The notes beneath the pieces were generated by a model. It searched no databases. It was not told where the DNA came from and saw only the letters and a program-made list of their open reading frames with translations. A program made the translations under genes and the position numbers. Shown piece after piece: positions 8,717-17,100 of a DNA stretch of 64,000 bases (position 1 is the stretch's first letter; each line of letters starts with the position of its first letter). The stretch covers positions 78,655 to 142,654 of the forward strand of contig JBBAKM010000005.1 in the NCBI GenBank assembly GCA_040403495.1. The letters are read 5' to 3'. This DNA comes from JABMMZ01 sp040403495 (GTDB taxonomy: Bacteria > Bacteroidota > Bacteroidia > NS11-12g > UBA955).

Positions 8717-9811
8717 TTACTTACTAAAAGGATGCTCAATGCTGTATTTTTCGGACAAAGTAATCAAATCGTTTGTTACATTCGAAATAATAGGGATTCC
8801 CTCGTTTTTACGAACTTTTTTGAATTCAATTTCAGGTTCTCCGTGTATGATGATTTCTTGATCTGAGTTTTTTCTTTCAGCATTCTTAAATCTTAAAATC
8901 CACTGATCCATTCTTTGCTTGAATTCAGTCTTGTCAATAAAGCCATCAACATCCATAGCTCCCAAAAAGTGACCAATCCCTTTGCCCGGTAAATCGGGCA
9001 GTACAGGTAAAAAAGAAACAAATGGAGGTACCCAAGGTCCAAAATTAGCACCTGATAAAACGCCACTTAAAATATCAACAATAGCACCAAGTCCATATCC
9101 CTTGTGACTCCCATGGTCTTTGTCGCTGCCAAGCGGAAGTAAATAACCGCCGCCTTTTAATGATTTGCTGTCATTGCTCGAATCGCCATTTTTGTCTTCA
9201 AGCCAACCCGTTGGTAATGCTTTCCCTTGTCTTTCTGCTATTTCCAATTTGCCATTTGCCGCAGCACTTGTAGCCATATCTAGTACAAAAGCCGCTTGTT
9301 TGTCTGCTGGTATCGCATAGCATATTGGATTGGTCCCCAACATTCTCTCTTTGCTGTATGTGGGTGCCACAAGTGGGCTAGCGTTTGTCATCGCCATACC
9401 AATAAAGTCGTGCGACAATGCTTTCATAGCGTGGTAAGCAGCTATCCCAAAATGATTGCTATTGGAAATTGCGGCGTAAGAGGAACCGTATTTTTCGGTT
9501 CTGTCTATCACCATTTCCATCGCTTTCGGTGCTACAACCAATCCTAATGCACCATCGGCATCTATTGTGAAAATGCTTTTTTTCTCACGTGTGATAGTAA
9601 AGTTTGGCTTAGGGTTGATTCGGTTACTCTCAAATAGTCTGATATAGCCACTAAGTCGAGCTACACCATGTGAGTCTATGCCTCTAAGATCAGCTTCTAT
9701 AAGAACATCTGCTGCGGTTTGTGCATCTGATGTTGAACATCCTATAGCTTTAAAAATTGATTCTGTAAAAAGTCTTAAATCACTCTCTGTAACAGTTTGA
9801 AAAGTTAACAT
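8717..9811 (-). CDS. Ldh-family NAD(P)-dependent 2-hydroxyacid oxidoreductase
   Basis: A 364-residue protein of the malate/L-lactate/sulfolactate dehydrogenase family (YlbC/ComC type), unrelated to classical lactate dehydrogenases. Family marks include DSHGVARLSGY near residue 52, the conserved MLGTNPICYAIP segment, and the GSHKGYGLGAIVDILSGVLSG glycine-rich region in the C-terminal half. Such enzymes oxidise or reduce 2-hydroxy acids such as malate, lactate, sulfolactate or ureidoglycolate; the substrate cannot be read from sequence. It starts one base after the stop of the LutA-like gene, suggesting a two-gene hydroxyacid-oxidation operon. Confidence 0.85.
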   Translation of the reverse strand: MLTFQTVTESDLRLFTESIFKAIGCSTSDAQTAADVLIEADLRGIDSHGVARLSGYIRLFESNRINPKPNFTITREKKSIFTIDADGALGLVVAPKAMEMVIDRTEKYGSSYAAISNSNHFGIAAYHAMKALSHDFIGMAMTNASPLVAPTYSKERMLGTNPICYAIPADKQAAFVLDMATSAAANGKLEIAERQGKALPTGWLEDKNGDSSNDSKSLKGGGYLLPLGSDKDHGSHKGYGLGAIVDILSGVLSGANFGPWVPPFVSFLPVLPDLPGKGIGHFLGAMDVDGFIDKTEFKQRMDQWILRFKNAERKNSDQEIIIHGEPEIEFKKVRKNEGIPIISNVTNDLITLSEKYSIEHPFSK

Positions 9812-9812
9812 G

Positions 9813-10508
9813 TTATTTGGCTTGGTGTAAAAGGTCTATAATGTGAACACAATTAAGTGTTAGTTGTTTTGATTTGCAATAATTCATAAAGTGGAAACGG
9901 CAAATGTCGTCTGCAAATACAACATTAGTGATGTTCAATTCCATAATTTGATTGGCAAACTCCTCAGCAAGTTTAAACGAAAGTTCCTGATTGGAAGCAG
10001 GTAAACATGCACCTGCACCACAACAAGTTTTCTTTATTGTTGAAGTGTGCCATTCAACCTTGCCGAATAATTTTAGCCATTTTTCTTGTTGTAGTATGTC
10101 GCCATAGCAATCAAATATGTAAAAATAAGCGCCTTGTATTTTGTCACTGTTGCTTATTTTTAATTGCTCTATAAGATTGTTAAAGTCAATAACTTGTTTT
10201 GAGAAAGCAATGGCCTCATTGTGTGAAACAGTGTTGTTGAACAATTGAGTGTAATGCTTGTGAAAGGTTTCAGAGCATCTTTTGCCACAACTCATCACTG
10301 TATTGTTTTGGAGGTTTTTTAATTGAAATTCTCCTGTTTTTTTGGCGTTTTTTAAATCGCCTTTTTCAAAAAAAGGAAGTCCACAGCAAGTGTCATTCTC
10401 AATTATTTGATATTGAGAGTCAATGCTTTTGACTAATTGGATTAGTTTTTCTGAAGTTTCAGGAAAAAAAAGCCTTGTAACACACGGTATCTGTATCAAT
10501 TTGGACAC
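9813..10508 (-). CDS. LutA/YkgE-like (Fe-S)-binding CCG-domain protein
   Basis: A 231-residue cytosolic protein with two CCG domains: an IPC near residue 8 with DTCCGLPF near 41, and a second region with TCCGAGACL in the C-terminal half. CCG domains bind non-cubane iron-sulfur clusters. In LutA this subunit works with LutB and LutC to oxidise L-lactate to pyruvate. No lutB or lutC gene lies in the window; instead the partner is the adjacent Ldh-family gene. The start is a GTG placed so that the IPC motif falls at the usual position. The name LutA is by family only, and a glycolate oxidase GlcF-like role is an alternative. Confidence 0.75.
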   Translation of the reverse strand: MSKLIQIPCVTRLFFPETSEKLIQLVKSIDSQYQIIENDTCCGLPFFEKGDLKNAKKTGEFQLKNLQNNTVMSCGKRCSETFHKHYTQLFNNTVSHNEAIAFSKQVIDFNNLIEQLKISNSDKIQGAYFYIFDCYGDILQQEKWLKLFGKVEWHTSTIKKTCCGAGACLPASNQELSFKLAEEFANQIMELNITNVVFADDICRFHFMNYCKSKQLTLNCVHIIDLLHQAK

Positions 10509-10608
10509 AATGCAATATTAACACGAAAATTAATGAGATGTTTATTTATTAAAATAACATTTTCAACAAGTTTTGAAAAACGAATGGATTCTACTTGCCT
10601 AAAATTGA

Positions 10609-10616
10609 TAACTTTG
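10609..10616 (+). promoter_or_regulatory. -7 promoter box upstream of the ECF sigma gene
   Basis: TAACTTTG is an exact TAnnTTTG match, 103 bases before the sigma factor ATG. No clean TTTG lies 19 bases upstream. It implies a leader of roughly 95 bases on the sigma/anti-sigma/adhesin operon, in which no riboswitch or strong hairpin was recognised. Confidence 0.45.
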
Positions 10617-10719
10617 CATAAGTTTGTAAAAATAAATTTAAACCCTCATACCACGTTTTTGAAAAATTAGTGTCTTGTCAATAAAAACAGACCTATTGTG
10701 GTACAAAATACAATACAAA

Positions 10720-11253
10720 ATGAATATAGAAGACCTTATACAAGGCTGTATAAAAGAGGACAGGGTTTGTCAAAGAGAACTTTATAAATTGTTTGCAGGA
10801 AAAATGATGGTAGTGTGTTTGAGATACGCAAAGGATAAAATGGAAGCAGAAGATATTTTGCAAGAAGGGTTTATTAAGATTTATGATAATATATCTAAAT
10901 TTAGAATGCAAGGTTCTTTTGAAGGTTGGATAAGACGAATCATGGTGAATACTGCCATCAATAAAATAAGAGCTGGAAAAAGACACTTCGAAGAGTTGGA
11001 TGATAAAATGATGGAGGTTTCTAATAGTCAAGATGTTTTGGATAATTTTTCTGCAAAAGATATCTTGAATTTGATTAGTGAAATGCCTGCCGGATATAAA
11101 TATGTATTTAATATGTTCGCAATTGAAGGTTTTAGTCACAAAGAAATTGCAGATAGTTTAGGAATTGAAGAAGCGAGCTCAAGAAGCCAATACGCGAAAG
11201 CAAAAAAATATTTACAACAAAAATTAATTGAATTACAAAAAGTTAAGTTATGA
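10720..11253 (+). CDS. ECF-type RNA polymerase sigma factor
   Basis: A 177-residue extracytoplasmic-function sigma factor. The sigma-2 region (about residues 20-85) contains AEDILQEGFIKIYDNI and the DNA-melting FEGWIRRIMVNTAINKIR segment. The sigma-4 helix-turn-helix (about 115-170) contains EMPAGYKYVFNMFAIEGFSH and KEIADSLGI, a pattern common in Bacteroidota sigma factors of the ECF21-like kind. An upstream in-frame TTG at 10675 exists, but the ATG at 10720 gives the normal N-terminus. The stop overlaps the next gene by four bases (ATGA), and that gene encodes the likely cognate anti-sigma factor. The regulon probably includes its own operon, which is inference. Confidence 0.9.
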   Translation: MNIEDLIQGCIKEDRVCQRELYKLFAGKMMVVCLRYAKDKMEAEDILQEGFIKIYDNISKFRMQGSFEGWIRRIMVNTAINKIRAGKRHFEELDDKMMEVSNSQDVLDNFSAKDILNLISEMPAGYKYVFNMFAIEGFSHKEIADSLGIEEASSRSQYAKAKKYLQQKLIELQKVKL

Positions 11254-12635
11254 AAAATGATTTATTTGAAAAGCAAATTTCAGAAAAGTTGGACCAATTT
11301 CAGGTTCCTCCTAGTCGAGATTTGTTTGATGACATTATGAAAGCAAGAACACCGCAAGTTAAAAAAGCCTTTTGGTCAACTTGGCGTGTGCTTTCTGCTT
11401 TATTGATTACTGCCACAGTTTCTATTACTGTACACAAATTGTTGCCAACCCAAACTGATGAAATTGCATTTTCTGAAAAGTCGATTGTCTCTGATAAAGA
11501 TAATCAAGCAAGCGCAGAGGAAAGTAAAATCTCAAATTCAACTTCCGAACAAGGGAACAAGAATGAGATGCTTGGCGCAATTTCTAAAAAGCAAAGTAGA
11601 AAAAGTGTAAACACCGGATTTAAGTCAAGCCCAAATGAGGCTGCTAAAGGGAATAATGCTGAAAATAATGCCGCAAACACTTTATCTGAAGGAGATGTTT
11701 TTGAAAGTTACTTTAATGCTAATTCCAAAAATCGCCCAACTATAGATTATGAAAAGCATGATGGAAACAGTCATCTTTATGTGTTTGTAACAGAAAGCCA
11801 AAAAGACATAGACAAAGTGATGGTTAATCACATGAAAAACAAGTTGTTTGTACGATTTGTCAACCATTTTCCAAAATTAGCTTTAAGTAAAGTGGAACAA
11901 CAAAAGATTGAAAGTGTCAATAGAATGACTAAAAAACCAGTTTATATTGATGTGTTTCAGTTAAACTCCTTTTCAAAACCAGTTATCTCTAACAGCCAAT
12001 TTCAACTTCATAACATGGGTGTTTTGGCAACCAACTCAGCTTCGTTCGGTTGGGGCGTAAATTTAGAACTTCCTTTGAAGGGAAAATGGAATGTGTTTTC
12101 AGGCGTTCATAGTTTTAACTTAAATAATCAATACAAAGGACAAATTAAATATAGTGAAAATGAAGAGAAAATTACGAAAACAACCAGATTTATCAATGAT
12201 CCTATAAAAGGTGTAATTACTGTTGAATCCTTTGATACCTCCCTTGTTTCTGTTTCTAAAAGTAGAAATATAGAGTTGCAAAACTCATATAAATTAATTC
12301 AAATTCCATTGGGAATGAGTTATAATTTTGGATACAAATCATTCGAGTTTTCATTAAATGCTGCAGCTATGCTAAATTGGTCAAGAGAACAAAGTTTTCA
12401 ATCCATTAATTGGCAAAGTGATCAAGTTAATAAAACAGAATCTTCTAATAATTTATTTGGTTTAGGAGTCAATGCCGGAGTTAAGGTTTATTATCCTTTG
12501 ACAAATCATTTTAAAGTATTTGTGCAGCCTGGAATTCAGTCATACAGTATGAATGGGGTTAAATCTTCATACTCACATAACGAGTCAGTGTTGGCGAAAC
12601 AACTACAAGTTGGAATTAGATACAGCGTGTTTTAA
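11250..12635 (+). CDS. putative dual-membrane anti-sigma factor with C-terminal beta-barrel
   Basis: A 461-residue protein with no signal peptide. A cytoplasmic N-terminus of about 40 residues (LDQFQVPPSRDLFDDIM resembles the sigma-binding segment of Bacteroidota anti-sigma factors) is followed by one membrane helix (about 44-62). A polar, Ser/Asn/Lys-rich linker follows to about 240. The C-terminal part alternates amphipathic strands and ends in IRYSVF, the terminal aromatic residue typical of outer-membrane beta-barrels. The layout matches the dual membrane-spanning anti-sigma (Dma) proteins described in Bacteroides thetaiotaomicron, which pair with ECF sigma factors and affect outer-membrane vesiculation. 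The sigma gene overlaps its start and a T9SS cargo gene overlaps its stop. Confidence 0.7.
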   Translation: MKNDLFEKQISEKLDQFQVPPSRDLFDDIMKARTPQVKKAFWSTWRVLSALLITATVSITVHKLLPTQTDEIAFSEKSIVSDKDNQASAEESKISNSTSEQGNKNEMLGAISKKQSRKSVNTGFKSSPNEAAKGNNAENNAANTLSEGDVFESYFNANSKNRPTIDYEKHDGNSHLYVFVTESQKDIDKVMVNHMKNKLFVRFVNHFPKLALSKVEQQKIESVNRMTKKPVYIDVFQLNSFSKPVISNSQFQLHNMGVLATNSASFGWGVNLELPLKGKWNVFSGVHSFNLNNQYKGQIKYSENEEKITKTTRFINDPIKGVITVESFDTSLVSVSKSRNIELQNSYKLIQIPLGMSYNFGYKSFEFSLNAAAMLNWSREQSFQSINWQSDQVNKTESSNNLFGLGVNAGVKVYYPLTNHFKVFVQPGIQSYSMNGVKSSYSHNESVLAKQLQVGIRYSVF

Positions 12636-14167
12636 TGCTTAAAAACCTTTTTATATTACTTTGTCCTGTGTTGAGCTTGTTTTCTCAAGCCTCAATGGGA
12701 GAGATGTCATTGAACAGGATGAAAATATTCACAAATTCTAACGGATTGTTGTTTGATAGTATAGGTTTTCAAGGGTTGTTTAATAAAAACATTGGATTTT
12801 CTAGTGGAGTAGGCGTGTGGATGTGCGCAACTGACAATAATGGTGATTTAAGAGTGGCTGCTCACCAATTGGGTGGGACAAATCACGAGTTTTGGGCAGG
12901 CCCTTTGGCATTGAATGGTGGAAATGCAGCCAATTCAAATGATTGGAATTATACTTATTCTATAACATCCAAAGAAGTGGAAAATCACCAATTGAATTAT
13001 AATAAAAATGGATACCAAATGCCCAATTCGATAAAAACTTGGCCTGGTTCAAAAGGAAGTCCGTATGCACAGGTTTTAGCGCCATTTGTTGATTTTCAAA
13101 CCAATGATCTAATCTATAAGCCTGAAGAAGGTGATTACCCTTATTTTCAAGGAGATAAGTTGTTGTATTCGATTTCAAATGATAAATATGCGAACCACGC
13201 TTATTCTAATACACAGCCATTAGGGGTAGAATTACATACTTCTGTTTATGGTTTTGATACACAAGATACAATTTTAGGAAATGCTATTTTGGTAAGGTAT
13301 ATAGTTTACAATCGTTCGAATGTAAACTATAATAATTTTAGGTTTTCAGTTGTTAATAGTTTTAAAATTGGGCAAGTTGAAAATGAATATTTGGGTACTG
13401 ATGTAAAGAATAAAATATTATTTGCATATAATGATTTTAGTGATGCAACGTTTGGTGGTCGACTTGTGTCTTTGAGTTGTATGGCGCTTAATAATACTAT
13501 AAATTCAACCATGTATTATAATAATAACAACGATATTATTAATGGAAGGCCTACAAATGCAAGCGATTTTAAAGCATTGATGAGTGGTAAGTGGAAAAAT
13601 GGAAGTTCTTTAAAGTATGGAGGGAATGGTGTTGATGGTAGTTCTATTGCCCGTTTTGTTTATCCTTTTGATACCGATTCGGAAAATAGCAATTTAATGT
13701 GGAGTGAACCTTTGGTGGGAAATTTGCCTGGAAGAAGAGTTGGTTTAATGAATTTTGATAGTTTGACTTTGAGTGCAGGTGGATTTGTTTATTATGATTT
13801 ACTTTATAATTTTGTTGATGAAAAGTATAATAACATTAAACAAATAGGGGATAATTGTTTAAGAGTTAAGCAAGCTTTGATTGATAATAAAACACTAGCA
13901 AACAACCCCAAATCAATTAAAAATAGACTCGACAACAGGGTTTATCCTAATCCGTTAAAAAGTGGTGGAAAATTGTATTTTGCAGAAGTGCTTGAAAATA
14001 ATACTGTAATAGAGATATTGAATGCCCAAGGGCAATTGGTTTATCAAAAAAATTTGGATAACACCATTAAGTATATTATCTTACCTGACAGTTTTGTACA
14101 TGGTGTCCACTTTTTAAGAATTAAAAAATTAAACACAATTGAGTGTTACAAAATAACGATAGAATAA
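12635..14167 (+). CDS. T9SS type A sorting-domain protein of unknown function
   Basis: A 510-residue exported protein with a signal peptide (residues 1-19, ending SLFSQA). The N-terminal region has the pattern W-x-C-A-T-D-x-x-G-D-L-R-x-A-A followed by NHEFWAGPL, seen in many uncharacterised Bacteroidota surface proteins (family recognition from memory, not a search). The last 85 residues, from VYPNPL to CYKITIE, form a type A sorting domain for type IX secretion. Its ATG shares one base with the stop of the anti-sigma/barrel gene (TAATG), and it ends nine bases before the giant adhesin gene, so it is very likely in the sigma-controlled operon. No catalytic motif was seen. Confidence 0.75.
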   Translation: MLKNLFILLCPVLSLFSQASMGEMSLNRMKIFTNSNGLLFDSIGFQGLFNKNIGFSSGVGVWMCATDNNGDLRVAAHQLGGTNHEFWAGPLALNGGNAANSNDWNYTYSITSKEVENHQLNYNKNGYQMPNSIKTWPGSKGSPYAQVLAPFVDFQTNDLIYKPEEGDYPYFQGDKLLYSISNDKYANHAYSNTQPLGVELHTSVYGFDTQDTILGNAILVRYIVYNRSNVNYNNFRFSVVNSFKIGQVENEYLGTDVKNKILFAYNDFSDATFGGRLVSLSCMALNNTINSTMYYNNNNDIINGRPTNASDFKALMSGKWKNGSSLKYGGNGVDGSSIARFVYPFDTDSENSNLMWSEPLVGNLPGRRVGLMNFDSLTLSAGGFVYYDLLYNFVDEKYNNIKQIGDNCLRVKQALIDNKTLANNPKSIKNRLDNRVYPNPLKSGGKLYFAEVLENNTVIEILNAQGQLVYQKNLDNTIKYIILPDSFVHGVHFLRIKKLNTIECYKITIE

Positions 14168-14176
14168 AAAATAGAT

Positions 14177-17100
14177 ATGAATAGATTATACAAAATAGCA
14201 TTATTGTTTACCTGCTTGTTGATTTTCGACAATGCAAAGGCCACCCACATGATGGGAGGAGACATTACCTACGAATGCCTTTCTAATGGGAGGTATAAGT
14301 TTGTGATGAAGGTTTATCGTGATTGTCGTGGTATTCCTTTTAACAACCCTTCAATTAGTATGTATTGTATAAGTGGAGGTAACATGAGTAATAATACAAA
14401 TGTAAATTACACACGAACAGCCATTAATGATATTACCCCGAATTGTTCTTCTGGAACAGCGCCATGTAATCCTGAAAATCAAACAGCTGGTGAGGGTATC
14501 GAGGAGCATGTTTTTGAAGCCATAGTGGATTTTAATACAAGTCCATTTAAAGCACTAAAAGATGCAGGCTGTTGCGAAATCAGAATCAAAGTAGAACAAT
14601 GTTGCCGAAATGGAGCGATTACAACAATTTCTCCTGGAAACTTTTTTACTGATGCGATGATTAATATCTGTAATATTGACAAAACTAGAAAGAAATGTAA
14701 TACTTCTCCTCAATTGTCAATTCCACCAGTAGCTTACCTATGTTGTAACCAACCATTTACATACAACAATGGTGTACGTGAGGTTATTGACGGAGATAGT
14801 TTGTCTTACGAACTTTCAACGCCACTGAGTGCTAATAATACCAATGAAAGTTATACTGGGAATTTTAATGCTCAAATCCCAATGACACCATTTTGTCCCC
14901 CAAACCCTGGTGTTGTAAATTGTCGTCCATTGCCAAATGCGAAACCACCAAGAGGTTTTTATTTTGATAGAGAAACAGGTGATATCGTGTTTACGCCAAC
15001 AAAATGTGATGAGGTTGGAGTAATCGTAATTCAAGTAAATGAATGGAGAAAGGACTCAGCTACAAACAAATGGATACTCATTGGTTTTACCAGACGTGAC
15101 ATGCAGCTTGTTGTAAAAACATGTCCTGATAATAATCCTCCATACTTTACAGGTACTAACAAATACAGTGTTTGTGAAGGGGATAGAATCTGTTTTAAAA
15201 TTCAGTCTAAAGATGATCCATTCTTGCCAAACCAAACCAGACCTGATACAACAGTTTTGACATGGAACAATGGTATTCCAGGTGCATCGTTTACAATAGT
15301 AGATCCAACTGCTAGAGAAAAACAAGCGGAGTTCTGTTGGACAACTAAAATTGGAGATGCTCGACCAAATCCATATTCATTCACTGCTTCTGCAAAAGAT
15401 GATGCTTGTCCAAAACCATCCCTAGCAAATAGAGGTTACAACGTTACTGTTGCCCCAAGAGCTGAAGATAAACGTAAATACACAATCCTTGATTGCGGGC
15501 GAGTTAGATTTACAGCTACTCCTAAAGATACGGTTAACTACAATCCTAAAAATTACAGATACAAATATACTATCAGAGACTCCACAAACAGCGGTGTTCC
15601 TTTCTTTATGACCTTTAATAGATCTGATAGTTTTAAATTTAAACGTGGTGGAAAATATATCATTGAACATGAAATTAATAACCCACCATTCAACTGTCCA
15701 ACTATTTATTCCGACACTATCATTTTGCCTCCAGTACTTGATGTTGAATTGGCTTTTGGTAAAGATACTTTCTTGTGTGCTGGTAATTCATTGACAATAG
15801 AACCAATTGTAGCTTATGGTTTTGCTCCATATAAATACAGATGGGAAGTGCCTGTTGGAACTCATAAAGCTGGTGATACGCTCAACAGAATTACCGTAAC
15901 GCCTACTCAAACAACCCGAATAGTATTAAGGTTAACTGACCGAAATAGATGTGTGGATGCTGATACAATGGTTATTAAATACATCAAAAATCCAATCGTT
16001 GATATTGGTCCAAACAGAAGAATTTGTACTTATGATTTTGTGACATTAGATGCTCAAAATGCAGATTCATTGATATATGAGTGGAATACTATGGAAGATA
16101 CCAGACAAATTACAATTAATGTAGCAGGTAAGTATTCAGTAAAAGTGTTAGACAGTATTTATAAATGTTTTGATACTGATACAATGGAATTGTTTGTCAA
16201 TGATACTGTAATTGCTATTTCAGGTGGAGATAGAGAAATATGCCATCAAGATACTTTAAAAGTTATGGCCAAACGAAGACCTTTAGGGTTTACGCGTCAA
16301 ATAACTTGGAGAGATATTAATTCTGGAGCAACTGTAGCAAACGATAGTGCCTTTAGATTAAGAATAACAACTCTTGCAACTCGTAAATACGAAATGTTCC
16401 TAAGAGTAAATCAAGGTGGTGTTCTCTGTGAAGATTATGATACCTTTACTCTTACAGTAAATCCTCTTCCGTCATTTATATTTACGCCATTACCGCCACA
16501 TTGTTATCAGGACGGGGCCATCAATTTGACAACAAGGAAAGTCGCTGTCGCAAGGGCTGGATTTGATAATACAATAAGAGAATCTGATATCAGATATTTC
16601 CAACAACACCGCAATCCTAGTTGGGTTACAGGCGGACCAGTTGGACAAAATACATACGTGTGGGATTTTCCTAGGTTTATTAGCAATGACCAAGTGCCAA
16701 AAGCTGGTATCACTGATATAATTTGCTATGAATACAGAGATTCAAAAGGATGTTACAACAGAGAATGTAAAAACATTAGGTTAAATCCTAACCCTACTGT
16801 AGAATTAGATAAAGGTACTTTCTGTCAAAAAGCGGGTCCTATTGATTTAGGTAAACTAATACTTAGACCAATTCCTTCAGCAAAAGCTGGTGGTCCTGAA
16901 AGTTTCAGATGTTTAGATGTTCCATCTGGTTCTGGTGTTGACCCTGAAGCTATTGTTTATTGGGATTATACTACTATTCCAGCAACTCCATACATGGATC
17001 CAGGGTTGGAAGGTGAAAATCAAAAAACTGGACAATATCAAATTGAATACTGTTTCCAAGATGCTATTTCTGGATGTAAATCATGCGACTCTGCATGGAT

